Translations under genes and position numbers: made by a program
In this document: positions 1-6,722 of the stretch, piece after piece
Layout of the letters: each line of letters starts with the position of its first letter
How positions within the stretch are numbered: the stretch's first letter is position 1
DNA from: Thermohalobaculum sp045106875
Lineage (GTDB): Bacteria; Pseudomonadota; Alphaproteobacteria; Rhodobacterales; Rhodobacteraceae
Direction: 5' to 3'
NCBI GenBank assembly: GCA_045106875.1
Contig: JBGCFK010000160.1
Location: forward strand, 1 to 20,070
Length of the DNA: 20,070 nucleotides
Notes under the pieces: generated by a model
What the model was told of the DNA's origin: nothing
The model's database searches: none
The model's input: the letters and a program-made list of their open reading frames with translations, nothing else

Positions 1-1092
1 GTGCTGGACGTCGAGGTCTCTGCTATTACCGGACAGGGCCTGGACACGCTGTTGGAGAACATTGTCCTGCAGTCGGAGTTGCTGGAGCTGAGGGCAAACC
101 CAGAACGCCCTGCAGAGGGTGCTGTGATCGAAGCCAAGCTCGACACGGGCCGTGGGCCTGTGGCGACGGTACTGGTCCAGCGCGGCACACTGCGTACCGG
201 CGATATTTTCGTGGTGGGCGAGCAATGGGGCAAGGTCCGTGCGTTGGTCAATGATCAAGGGGACCGTGTCAAGGAAGCGGGACCGTCCGTTCCTGTCGAA
301 GTTCTTGGTTTGAACGGGACACCGGAAGCGGGCGATACCCTGAACGTGGTCGAGGACGAGGCCAAGGCTCGCGAGATCGCGGACTATCGTCAGCGCTCGG
401 CTCGCGAAAAGCAGACTGCTCAGGGTGGCCGCGCCACGCTGGACCAGTTGCTCGCGCAGGCTCAGGCGGGCGAGGTTCAGGAACTGCCCTTGCTGGTCAA
501 AGCCGATGTGCAGGGTTCGTCCGAGGCAATTGCGCAGGCGCTCGACAAGATCGGGAACGACGAGGTCAAGGTGCGGCTGCTGCACTCGGGCGTTGGCGCG
601 ATCACCGAATCGGACGTGACACTGGCCGAAGCATCGGGCGCACCAATCATCGGCTTCAACGTCCGTGCCAATGCACCTGCGCGCGACGCCGCGAACCAGA
701 AGGGAGTGGAGCTGCGCTACTACTCGATCATCTACGATCTTGTAGATGACGTGAAGGCCGCCGCCTCTGGCCTGTTGTCTGCGGAGGTTCGCGAGAACTT
801 CATCGGCTACGCCAAGATTCTGGAAGTCTTCAAGATCACTGGATCCGGCAAGGTTGCTGGTTGTACGATCACCGAGGGCGTTGCGCGCCGTTCGGCCGGT
901 GTACGCCTGCTGCGCGACGATGTGGTGATCCACGAAGGTACGCTGAAGACGCTCAAACGTTTCAAGGACGAAGTCAAAGAGGTCCAGGTCAGCCAGGAAT
1001 GTGGCATGGCCTTCGAAAACTACGAAGACATTCGCGAGGGCGACGTCATCGAAATTTTCGAACGCGAGGAGATCGAGCGCACGCTCGATTGA
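1..1092 (+). CDS. infB: Translation initiation factor IF-2, C-terminal part (5' end outside window)
   Basis: This is the last 363 residues of IF-2, the GTPase that places initiator tRNA on the 30S subunit and promotes subunit joining. The reading frame is open at base 1, so the GTG there is an internal valine codon and not a start. Residues 7-13 (SAITGQG) look like the G5 motif at the end of the GTPase domain. A beta-barrel domain II follows (about residues 40-120, containing DTGRGPVATVLVQRG). Next come a charged linker and domain III (about 160-265), then the C-terminal initiator-tRNA-binding barrel (about 270-358, containing GSGKVAGCTITEG and ending EIFEREEIERTLD). Full-length IF-2 is usually more than 800 residues in this group, so over half is missing, including the P-loop. 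The gene ends at TGA 1090-1092, just before a hairpin terminator. The family assignment is secure. Confidence 0.97.
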   Translation: MLDVEVSAITGQGLDTLLENIVLQSELLELRANPERPAEGAVIEAKLDTGRGPVATVLVQRGTLRTGDIFVVGEQWGKVRALVNDQGDRVKEAGPSVPVEVLGLNGTPEAGDTLNVVEDEAKAREIADYRQRSAREKQTAQGGRATLDQLLAQAQAGEVQELPLLVKADVQGSSEAIAQALDKIGNDEVKVRLLHSGVGAITESDVTLAEASGAPIIGFNVRANAPARDAANQKGVELRYYSIIYDLVDDVKAAASGLLSAEVRENFIGYAKILEVFKITGSGKVAGCTITEGVARRSAGVRLLRDDVVIHEGTLKTLKRFKDEVKEVQVSQECGMAFENYEDIREGDVIEIFEREEIERTLD

Positions 1093-1116
1093 TCCCTGGT
1101 GCCGATGAAAAATTGG

Positions 1117-1144
1117 GGCGCGTCCTTTTGGGGCGCGCCTTCTT
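1117..1144 (+). terminator. Rho-independent-type terminator after infB
   Basis: A 9-bp GC-rich stem (GGCGCGTCC at 1117-1125 pairing with GGGCGCGCC at 1131-1139, with one G-U pair) closes a short T-rich loop and is followed by TTCTT. It begins 25 bases after the infB stop and is preceded by an A-rich run at 1108-1112 that could extend the stem. The downstream T tract is short and interrupted, so termination may be partial. The Shine-Dalgarno sequence of the next gene starts only seven bases further on, so read-through would still express that gene. Confidence 0.7.
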
Positions 1145-1150
1145 CATGAC

Positions 1151-1156
1151 AGGAGG
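1151..1156 (+). promoter_or_regulatory. Strong Shine-Dalgarno that selects a TTG start
   Basis: AGGAGG lies five bases before TTG 1162. The nearby ATG codons at 1146 and 1158 are in another frame, and the dehydrogenase frame has an in-frame stop at 1147-1149. This ribosome binding site therefore supports TTG as the true start. Confidence 0.8.
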
Positions 1157-1161
1157 CATGC

Positions 1162-1827
1162 TTGTCCCGACGGGCGCTTGTTCTGGGAGCATCAGGTGGC
1201 ATTGGTAGCGCCGTTGCTGCGCGGCTGGCTTTGGAAGACTGGCGTGTAACCGCCCTGTCCCGGAAGGATGGTCTGGATTGGCGCGATCCAGCGCGTGCTG
1301 AGAGTGTTATTGGGAACGCAATTGGCCCGTTTGATCTTGTTTTCGATGCCACGGGCGCGCTCGAGATTGATGGTGCCGGACCTGAGAAGCAGCTGGCGAC
1401 AATCGAAGCAGATGCCATGGCTGCGCAGTTTGCTGTGAACGCCATCGGGCCAGCCCTGCTGTTGAAACACTACAAGTCCCTGCTGCCACGCAAAGGTCAT
1501 GCGGTTTTTGCCACGCTTTCGGCACGGGTTGGGTCGATCGGTGACCATGGGCTTGGTGGCTGGATCTCGTATCGTGCGTCCAAGGCGGCCTTGAACCAGA
1601 TCGTCAAGACGGCCGCTGTCGAGCTGGCCCGAACCCGTCCTGAAGCTGTGGTTGTCGCCTTGCACCCGGGCACGGTCGCCACCACGTTCGGGTCTCAGTA
1701 CCGGGGCGCTCGGGAGGCTCTGTCGCCCGCGCAGTCGGCGGCGCAAATGCTGGCGGTATTGAAGGACCTGACCCCGGCCGAGACCAGCGGCTTTTTTGCC
1801 TATGATGGCAGCCGCGTGCCCTGGTAG
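1162..1827 (+). CDS. Short-chain dehydrogenase/reductase (SDR) family protein
   Basis: This 221-residue protein is a classical short SDR, an NAD(P)-dependent Rossmann-fold oxidoreductase. Visible family features are the cofactor loop GASGGIG (residues 9-15), the NAIG motif (93-96), a serine-rich stretch at 118-125 that would supply the catalytic serine, and the active-site YxxxK as Y137-R-A-S-K141. The HPGTV segment (168-172) after the active site resembles the C-factor/CsgA-like SDR group. No signal peptide or membrane segment is seen, so it is probably cytoplasmic. Translation starts at TTG 1162, set by AGGAGG at 1151-1156. The gene sits between infB and rbfA, which are neighbours in many bacteria; whether it is co-transcribed with rbfA (57-base gap) is inferred from spacing. 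The substrate cannot be read from the sequence. Confidence 0.88.
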   Translation: MSRRALVLGASGGIGSAVAARLALEDWRVTALSRKDGLDWRDPARAESVIGNAIGPFDLVFDATGALEIDGAGPEKQLATIEADAMAAQFAVNAIGPALLLKHYKSLLPRKGHAVFATLSARVGSIGDHGLGGWISYRASKAALNQIVKTAAVELARTRPEAVVVALHPGTVATTFGSQYRGAREALSPAQSAAQMLAVLKDLTPAETSGFFAYDGSRVPW

Positions 1828-1873
1828 CGGCGCTGGACAGTTGGTGGCCCGGGTGCTAGAGCCCGCCCTCTTT

Positions 1874-1878
1874 CGGAG
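1874..1878 (+). promoter_or_regulatory. Shine-Dalgarno that favours the downstream rbfA ATG
   Basis: CGGAG directly abuts ATG 1879 with no spacer but sits six bases before the in-frame ATG 1885. The second ATG is therefore the better start. Confidence 0.6.
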
Positions 1879-1884
1879 ATGAGT

Positions 1885-2277
1885 ATGTCGAAACGCAGAT
1901 TTGATACTGGCGGTGGGCCATCTCAACGGCAGTTGCGGGTTGGAGAACTGATCCGTCGTACTCTGTCCGATACCCTGATGCGCGGCGAGACCCACGAGCC
2001 GGAGCTTTCGCATGTGTCCGTGACAGTAGGCGAAGTGCGTATGTCACCTGACCTGCGGGTCGCGACAGTCTACGTGATGCCCCTGGGCGGGGTGAATACC
2101 CGCGTTGTGATCAAGGCACTGGCGCGCGCAGCCCCCGAGCTGCGCCGTGCCATCAACAAGAACCTGACGCTGAAGTTCTCGCCAGAGTTGCGCTTCCTGC
2201 CGGATGAGACGTTTGATCGAATGGATGACACAAAGCGCATGCTTGGAGATGATCGGGTGCAGCGCGACCTTGACTGA
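1885..2277 (+). CDS. rbfA: 30S ribosome-binding factor RbfA
   Basis: RbfA is a small KH-like protein that binds the 30S subunit during late 16S rRNA maturation and helps process the 5' end, notably in the cold. The 130-residue product (MSKRRFDTGG start) shows the family pattern: an N-terminal helix with QLRVGELIRRTL, a central VTVGEVRMSPDLRVATVYV strand-helix segment containing the conserved SPDL, and ELRFLPDETFD near the C-terminus. The length is typical for alphaproteobacteria. An ATG two codons upstream (1879) is possible, but the Shine-Dalgarno spacing favours 1885. The usual downstream partner truB is absent: the next gene is convergent and ends only six bases past the rbfA stop. Confidence 0.93.
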   Translation: MSKRRFDTGGGPSQRQLRVGELIRRTLSDTLMRGETHEPELSHVSVTVGEVRMSPDLRVATVYVMPLGGVNTRVVIKALARAAPELRRAINKNLTLKFSPELRFLPDETFDRMDDTKRMLGDDRVQRDLD

Positions 2278-2283
2278 GTGTCG

Positions 2284-3225
2284 TCAGACGAACCGGTCCG
2301 TGGCCTCAACCAATGCAGAGGTTATCCCGGGCTCTGAGAGGGCATGCCCGGCATCATCCACGATCACCAGTTCGGCGGCAGGCCAACGCGCGCAGATCTG
2401 AGTGGCTGTCCGGGGTGGGCAAATGACGTCATAGCGTCCCTGCACGACCACACCCGGAATGCCTGAGATCGTTGGCATATCTGCAAGGATCTGATCATCA
2501 CGCTCCAACCATCCGTTATGTTGGAAGTAGTGCGCCTCGATCCGAGCAAACGCTCGTGCGTAGCCGCCATTCAACGGCGAAGTGCCACGCGGGGGGCGGA
2601 GCACAGCGGTCGATGTCTCCCATCTTACCCAAGGTCTTGCAAATTTCAGCTGCGTAGCTTCATCGCTGGACGTGAGCCGCATATGATAGGCGCCGATCAG
2701 ATCTGCGCGTTCGTCCTCGGGTATTGGTTCGATCAGGTCATCCCAAGCATCCGGGAAGAACCGCGCTGCGCCACCACCATAGAACCAGTTCAGCTCGTCC
2801 TGGGTCATGGTGAAGACACCGCGCAGGATAAGTTCGGTGGCCCGCTCAGGATAGCGCTGCGCATATAGAAGTGCGAGGGTTGAGCCCCAGGATCCGCCAA
2901 AGACCTGCCATTGATCGATCCCGATATGTGTCCGGATCCGCTCGAGATCTTCGACCAGATGCCATGTGGTATTCGCCTCCAAACCTGCGGCAGGCGTGGA
3001 CTTTCCAGCGCCGCGCTGATCGAACAGCACAACCATGTATCGCTTCGGATCGAAGAACCGCCGCATGAACGGACTGCACCCGGCACCGGGACCGCCGTGC
3101 AGCACCACGACGGGCTTGCCGTCGGGATTGCCACATTGCTCGACATAGAGCGAATGCCCATCGCCCACATCCAGCCGGAAGCTGCGGAAGGGCTCGGTTT
3201 GGGGATAGAGGCGCGGGGTTGTCAT
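2284..3225 (-). CDS. pip: Proline iminopeptidase (prolyl aminopeptidase, S33 family)
   Basis: This alpha/beta-hydrolase removes N-terminal proline from peptides in the cytoplasm. The 313-residue product matches the usual length of the bacterial enzyme. Visible signatures are the oxyanion segment LHGGPGAGC (42-50), FDQRGAGKS (68-76), the nucleophile elbow GGSWGS with Ser112, the acid Asp266 in GRYDVICP, and the catalytic histidine His294 in DAGHALSEPG. The WFY segment near residue 147 fits the cap domain. The frame is open 23 codons further upstream to an ATG at 3294, but the start at 3225 is preferred because AAGGAA lies a few bases before it and homologues begin near this point. The gene is convergent with rbfA and divergent from ubiG across a 136-base gap. 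Confidence 0.93.
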   Translation of the reverse strand: MTTPRLYPQTEPFRSFRLDVGDGHSLYVEQCGNPDGKPVVVLHGGPGAGCSPFMRRFFDPKRYMVVLFDQRGAGKSTPAAGLEANTTWHLVEDLERIRTHIGIDQWQVFGGSWGSTLALLYAQRYPERATELILRGVFTMTQDELNWFYGGGAARFFPDAWDDLIEPIPEDERADLIGAYHMRLTSSDEATQLKFARPWVRWETSTAVLRPPRGTSPLNGGYARAFARIEAHYFQHNGWLERDDQILADMPTISGIPGVVVQGRYDVICPPRTATQICARWPAAELVIVDDAGHALSEPGITSALVEATDRFV

Positions 3226-3361
3226 GCGTTCCTTGTCAATTTGTCTTGTCACATCTGCGGCCGAGACGCGCACGACCTGGCCGGGGATGGCCAATCCTTG
3301 ATCCCAGCACTATCTCCCTATTTCAAGCACCAGCGGAAATTGCAACTGTGAGGAGCGTCGC

Positions 3362-4117
3362 ATGAGCGTGGCCGAGGATATTCGAGGCACCGTGGACCCA
3401 ACCGAGATCGCCAAATTCGAGGCGATGGCCGAGGAGTGGTGGGACCCAAACGGCAAGTTCAAGCCATTGCATATGCTGAATCCATGCAGGCTGGGCTATA
3501 TTATCGATCAGGTAGCTGCACAGTTCGGGCGTGACCCCAAGGTTCCGGGTGCATTCGAAGGTCTGCGCATTCTGGACATTGGTTGTGGTGGAGGGCTGCT
3601 CTGTGAGCCGATCGCGCGGCTTGGCGCCGAGGTTGTCGGTGCCGACGCCGCTGCGCGCAATATCCCTGTCGCCAAGGTTCATGCCGAGAAGATGGGGCTC
3701 GAGATCGACTACCGCATCACCACCGCTGAAGACATGGCCGCTGCGGGTGAGCACTTCGATGCGGTGCTGAACATGGAAGTCGTCGAGCATGTAGCCGACC
3801 CGCAGGGTTTCCTTGACGCTTGTGCGTCGATGATCAAACCGGGTGGCATCCATGTATGCTCGACCATAAACCGCAATCCAAAGAGCTATCTCTTCGCCAT
3901 CATCGGTGCCGAGCATGTGATGCGATGGCTGCCGAAGGGCACACATGAGTGGGACAAGTTCATAACACCGGATGAACTCTTCGATATGTTGTCACGTGCC
4001 GGGTTGGATCCCGTGGACCGCAAGGGTTTTCAGTTCAATCCTCTGGGGTGGTCCTGGCATATCTCTCCGCGGGACCTGAGCGTGAATTATGTGACGTCGG
4101 CCGTGCGACCGGAGTAA
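3362..4117 (+). CDS. ubiG: Ubiquinone biosynthesis O-methyltransferase UbiG
   Basis: UbiG is the S-adenosylmethionine-dependent methyltransferase that carries out both O-methylations of the ubiquinone ring. The product has 251 residues. The diagnostic N-terminal block, with AEEWWDPNGKFKPLHMLNP (residues 23-41), is characteristic of UbiG, and motif I of the SAM fold is LDIGCGGGLL (71-80). The following acidic strand end is VVGAD (91-95), and NMEVVEHV provides the later motif. Translation starts at ATG 3362 with AGGAG six bases upstream (3351-3355). The gene stands alone, divergent from pip. It is probably peripheral to the inner membrane as in other bacteria; no membrane-spanning helix is seen. 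Confidence 0.95.
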   Translation: MSVAEDIRGTVDPTEIAKFEAMAEEWWDPNGKFKPLHMLNPCRLGYIIDQVAAQFGRDPKVPGAFEGLRILDIGCGGGLLCEPIARLGAEVVGADAAARNIPVAKVHAEKMGLEIDYRITTAEDMAAAGEHFDAVLNMEVVEHVADPQGFLDACASMIKPGGIHVCSTINRNPKSYLFAIIGAEHVMRWLPKGTHEWDKFITPDELFDMLSRAGLDPVDRKGFQFNPLGWSWHISPRDLSVNYVTSAVRPE

Positions 4118-4233
4118 CCCGCGACACGTGTTTAAATATGACGCGCGCCGGAATGGGCAGTGCGCCTGCGTTGTGGTAAAACTTATTGAGAGGTTGAACA
4201 GACCCCAAGCTGGCCAGAGATGCCGGCAGAAAC

Positions 4234-4239
4234 GAGGAG
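4234..4239 (+). promoter_or_regulatory. Shine-Dalgarno that sets the SYLF lipoprotein start
   Basis: GAGGAG lies seven bases before ATG 4247. This supports the internal start over the in-frame ATG at 4220, and it places the hydrophobic signal and lipobox at the N-terminus. Confidence 0.65.
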
Positions 4240-4246
4240 CAGTGCA

Positions 4247-4825
4247 ATGATGAATTTGAAGCTCACCCGCAGGGGTGTTCTGGCGGGCAGTGGTGTCGGC
4301 CTGATGGTGCTGGCTGGATGCGGTGGACGCGACTCGCTGGATTCGACCGGAGGCGTGGATGCCAACGTGGAACGCGCCGTAGCGACCATGTACGACCGGC
4401 TGCCGTTCACACGGGATATCGCAAGCCGCGCGGCGGGGATGCTGGTCATGCCCGGGATCGTGAAAGGTGGCTTTATCGTTGGTGGCGCTTACGGCGAAGG
4501 CGCGCTGCGGGTGCGGGGTGACAACTATCGCCAAAGTGCGGCCTACTATTCCTTCGGCGCAGCTTCGGTCGGGTATCAGATTGGGCTGCAGAAAACGGCA
4601 CATACGCTCTTCTTCATGACGGATGGTGCGCTGGATAAATTCCGGAACTCGCAGAACTGGGAAGTCGGCGCGGATGCCGAGGTGACGGTGCTGGACACAG
4701 GCGTGAAGGCTGACCTCAATACCACGATAGCGCAGCAACCAGTGCTTGCTGTGATCTACAGCCAGCAGGGGCTTATGGCCGGGGCCAGCCTCGAAGGCGC
4801 CAAGTACACGCGTATCCTGAAGTAA
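4247..4825 (+). CDS. SYLF/Ysc84-domain lipoprotein
   Basis: The 192-residue product begins MMNLKLTRRG and has a hydrophobic stretch ending in a lipobox, LAGC with Cys25. It therefore looks like a lipoprotein; the Arg-Arg at 8-9 could indicate Tat export. The mature part matches the SYLF (DUF500/Ysc84) lipid-binding fold. It has RAAGMLVMPGIVKGGFIVGG (61-80), YGEGALRVR (82-90), YYSFGAASVGYQIGLQ (100-115), LFFMTDGALDKFR (121-133) and the ending YSQQGLMAGASLEG (171-184). SYLF proteins in eukaryotes bind phosphoinositides, but the bacterial role is poorly defined, so I claim only an envelope-associated lipid-binding candidate. The gene is alone on its strand, 129 bases after ubiG and convergent with the transporter gene 10 bases downstream. 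Confidence 0.85.
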   Translation: MMNLKLTRRGVLAGSGVGLMVLAGCGGRDSLDSTGGVDANVERAVATMYDRLPFTRDIASRAAGMLVMPGIVKGGFIVGGAYGEGALRVRGDNYRQSAAYYSFGAASVGYQIGLQKTAHTLFFMTDGALDKFRNSQNWEVGADAEVTVLDTGVKADLNTTIAQQPVLAVIYSQQGLMAGASLEGAKYTRILK

Positions 4826-4835
4826 GGGCGGAGGA

Positions 4836-5741
4836 TCACTCTGTCCGGGGTTGTACCATCGCCAGGCCGCCCAGCATCAAGACGAGCGAGATCCAGACCC
4901 AAGTGGAATGGGTCTCGCCCAGAAGCAGGATCCCCAGACCGACACCCGACAACGTCACGACATAACCGACCTGCGCGGCGAACACCGGACCTGCCTGCGC
5001 GATCAACCAGACAAACCCTCCATAGGCCAAGAGATGCGCCAGCGTCATCGCGACCAGCGCCTTCTCGGCCAACCCTTCCGAGTCAATCTCCATCCAGGCG
5101 CCGGTTCCAGCAGCCAGGGGCGCTATCAACAACAGCGCACCCCAGCTGAGCCCGCACAAGGTTTGAAGCGCGGTACAACCCGGCGGGCGAGACCGCGCTA
5201 TGTAGATATTTTCAGCCGTGTAGGCGAGGCATGTGATCAGCGAGACGCCAATCCATATCGCGCTCTCTGGTCTTGGCAGGCTGGTTTCGGGCAAGATCAG
5301 GATGAGCACCGCAGCGCCGCCCAGAACCAGACCGATCACGCGGCGCGGCTCGGCCCGATCCATCTTCAATGCCAAGGCGGCCAGAAACGTCATGATTGGC
5401 ACGGCAGCGATTACGATGGAGATCACACCCAACGGCAGTTCGCGGATCGAGGCATAGCTTGTGTAGTTGGGCAGCGCTGTCCCTGTCAGACCACAGACCA
5501 GGAAAAAGATCAGATGGCACCTGTCCAAAGGCAGCCGCACACCGCGCAGGAACGCAAAGGCAGTGATCGTCAAGGCGCCCAGCAAGGTACTGGCGAAAGA
5601 AATCCCCAGTGGCGCATGCCCCTCGTTCACAATCAGCTTGGAGAAATACTGCGAGCTGCCCCAAGCAAACCCGATCCCGACCAAAGCCAGCCAAAGCATC
5701 AACGTGGGTCGCGTGTGCCGAGGCGCATTGCTTGGCGGCAT
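4836..5741 (-). CDS. EamA/DMT-family transporter, 10 predicted TM helices
   Basis: This 301-residue inner-membrane protein belongs to the drug/metabolite transporter superfamily. Two EamA repeats are visible, roughly residues 14-150 and 160-296, each with five hydrophobic helices (about 13-30, 44-65, 76-92, 105-123, 134-150, 161-181, 187-207, 228-247, 252-276 and 279-295). The first helix carries the common FAWGSS element, and LGETHSTW near the C-terminus corresponds to the conserved LGE before the last helix. The start at 5741 has GGAG (reverse complement of 5748-5751) six bases upstream. It lies 96 bases beyond the transglutaminase operon on the same strand, so read-through is possible, but the gap and its own ribosome binding site suggest a separate unit. 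The substrate is unknown; family members export amino acids, metabolites or drugs. Confidence 0.88.
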   Translation of the reverse strand: MPPSNAPRHTRPTLMLWLALVGIGFAWGSSQYFSKLIVNEGHAPLGISFASTLLGALTITAFAFLRGVRLPLDRCHLIFFLVCGLTGTALPNYTSYASIRELPLGVISIVIAAVPIMTFLAALALKMDRAEPRRVIGLVLGGAAVLILILPETSLPRPESAIWIGVSLITCLAYTAENIYIARSRPPGCTALQTLCGLSWGALLLIAPLAAGTGAWMEIDSEGLAEKALVAMTLAHLLAYGGFVWLIAQAGPVFAAQVGYVVTLSGVGLGILLLGETHSTWVWISLVLMLGGLAMVQPRTE

Positions 5742-5837
5742 CTAGAGCTCCAGAGTTCGAAAGCGCCTGCGGCGGGTTTGCGCGGCAGATCACCTCCCCG
5801 CGCTACTACCAGCCAAAATCCCGGTCAAGCCTTGGCG

Positions 5838-6722
5838 TCAGGTCTCGGCCGCTGCGGTGACGTCGACACCGACGGACAGCCGTTGTGCACCTGCGCCCAC
5901 GACCACACCGGACACGGGGCTGACATCGCTGTAATCCCGGCCATGCGCCAAAGTCACATGGTCCTGTCCGGGAACGCAGTCATTGGTTGGATCGAAATCG
6001 ACCCAGCCAAAGGCTGGATCCCAGACGGATACCCAGGCATGGCTCGCGTCTGCGCCTTGCAGACGTTGTTTGCCCTCAGGGGGGTGAGTGCGTAGATAGC
6101 CCGATATGTACCGGGCCGGGATCCTGAGAGCGCGCAGTCCGGCCAGCATCACGTGTGCGAAGTCCTGGCAGACGCCTCGTTGAGTCCGAAAACTCTCGGT
6201 CGGGAGGGTGTCTGCATTGGTTGCACCGGGTGTATAGTCAAAATCCGTGTAGATGCGGTGGGTCAATTCCTTGGCGGCAGCCAGAACCGGGCGGTCCTTA
6301 CTGAAACTCTCGCGGGCATAGGCTTCGATTTCGGGATCAGCCTCGGTCATTTGCGATGGGAACGCGAAGGGCCCAAGCTCGGCCACCGGGCTTTGCCCTT
6401 CCAGACCCAGTGCGGCGGCGCAAGTCGCCTCCCAAGGGGCTGCGGTGTCGAATATCAGGCCTTCCGGCTGCGCACGATCAACGCGCGCCGTTGCCAGAAT
6501 CTCAAGTTCTTCATGCGGACGCGAGACCGTCGCCACATGCACGATGTTGCCGAACATATCAGTGTGACTGTCGAGGCTTTCGGGTTCGGGTGTGATGGTC
6601 ACATGGGCGATGGCGACCCGCTGACCGGGCGTTGGGCCCGGGGTCAGATGCAGCAGATGCTGCGAGAACACTGCTGGGCTTTGATAGCGGTAGTGGGTGC
6701 GGTGACGGACTTCCAGTATCAT
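5838..6722 (-). CDS. Transglutaminase-like cysteine enzyme, last gene of the ligase operon
   Basis: The 294-residue product has the bacterial transglutaminase N-terminal beta domain (about residues 1-80, beginning MILEVRHRTHYRYQSP). A papain-like transglutaminase core follows with the complete triad: Cys185 in GVCQDFAH, His228 in ASHAWVSV and Asp244 in DFDPTND. Family members may act as proteases, amidases or cross-linking acyltransferases, so 'transglutaminase-like' states the fold and not the reaction. There is no signal peptide, so it is presumably cytoplasmic. Its ATG overlaps the stop of the ATP-grasp/alpha-E gene by four bases (6719-6722), which implies translational coupling and a shared pathway. 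Its N-terminus resembles that of the large transglutaminase-DUF2126 protein (RYRY/HYRY motif), so the operon has two related cysteine enzymes. Confidence 0.92.
   Translation of the reverse strand: MILEVRHRTHYRYQSPAVFSQHLLHLTPGPTPGQRVAIAHVTITPEPESLDSHTDMFGNIVHVATVSRPHEELEILATARVDRAQPEGLIFDTAAPWEATCAAALGLEGQSPVAELGPFAFPSQMTEADPEIEAYARESFSKDRPVLAAAKELTHRIYTDFDYTPGATNADTLPTESFRTQRGVCQDFAHVMLAGLRALRIPARYISGYLRTHPPEGKQRLQGADASHAWVSVWDPAFGWVDFDPTNDCVPGQDHVTLAHGRDYSDVSPVSGVVVGAGAQRLSVGVDVTAAAET

Noticed and set aside
1192..2013. 273-residue minus-strand open frame
   Set aside because: It lies opposite the dehydrogenase and the start of rbfA, both of which have clear family motifs. Its protein is Arg/Gln/Pro-rich without recognisable domains, as expected of antisense frames in high-GC DNA.
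4851..6095. 414-residue plus-strand open frame
   Set aside because: It is antisense to the EamA transporter and the transglutaminase-like gene and is full of Gln, Arg and Asp without a fold pattern. The minus-strand genes have family motifs and ribosome binding sites.
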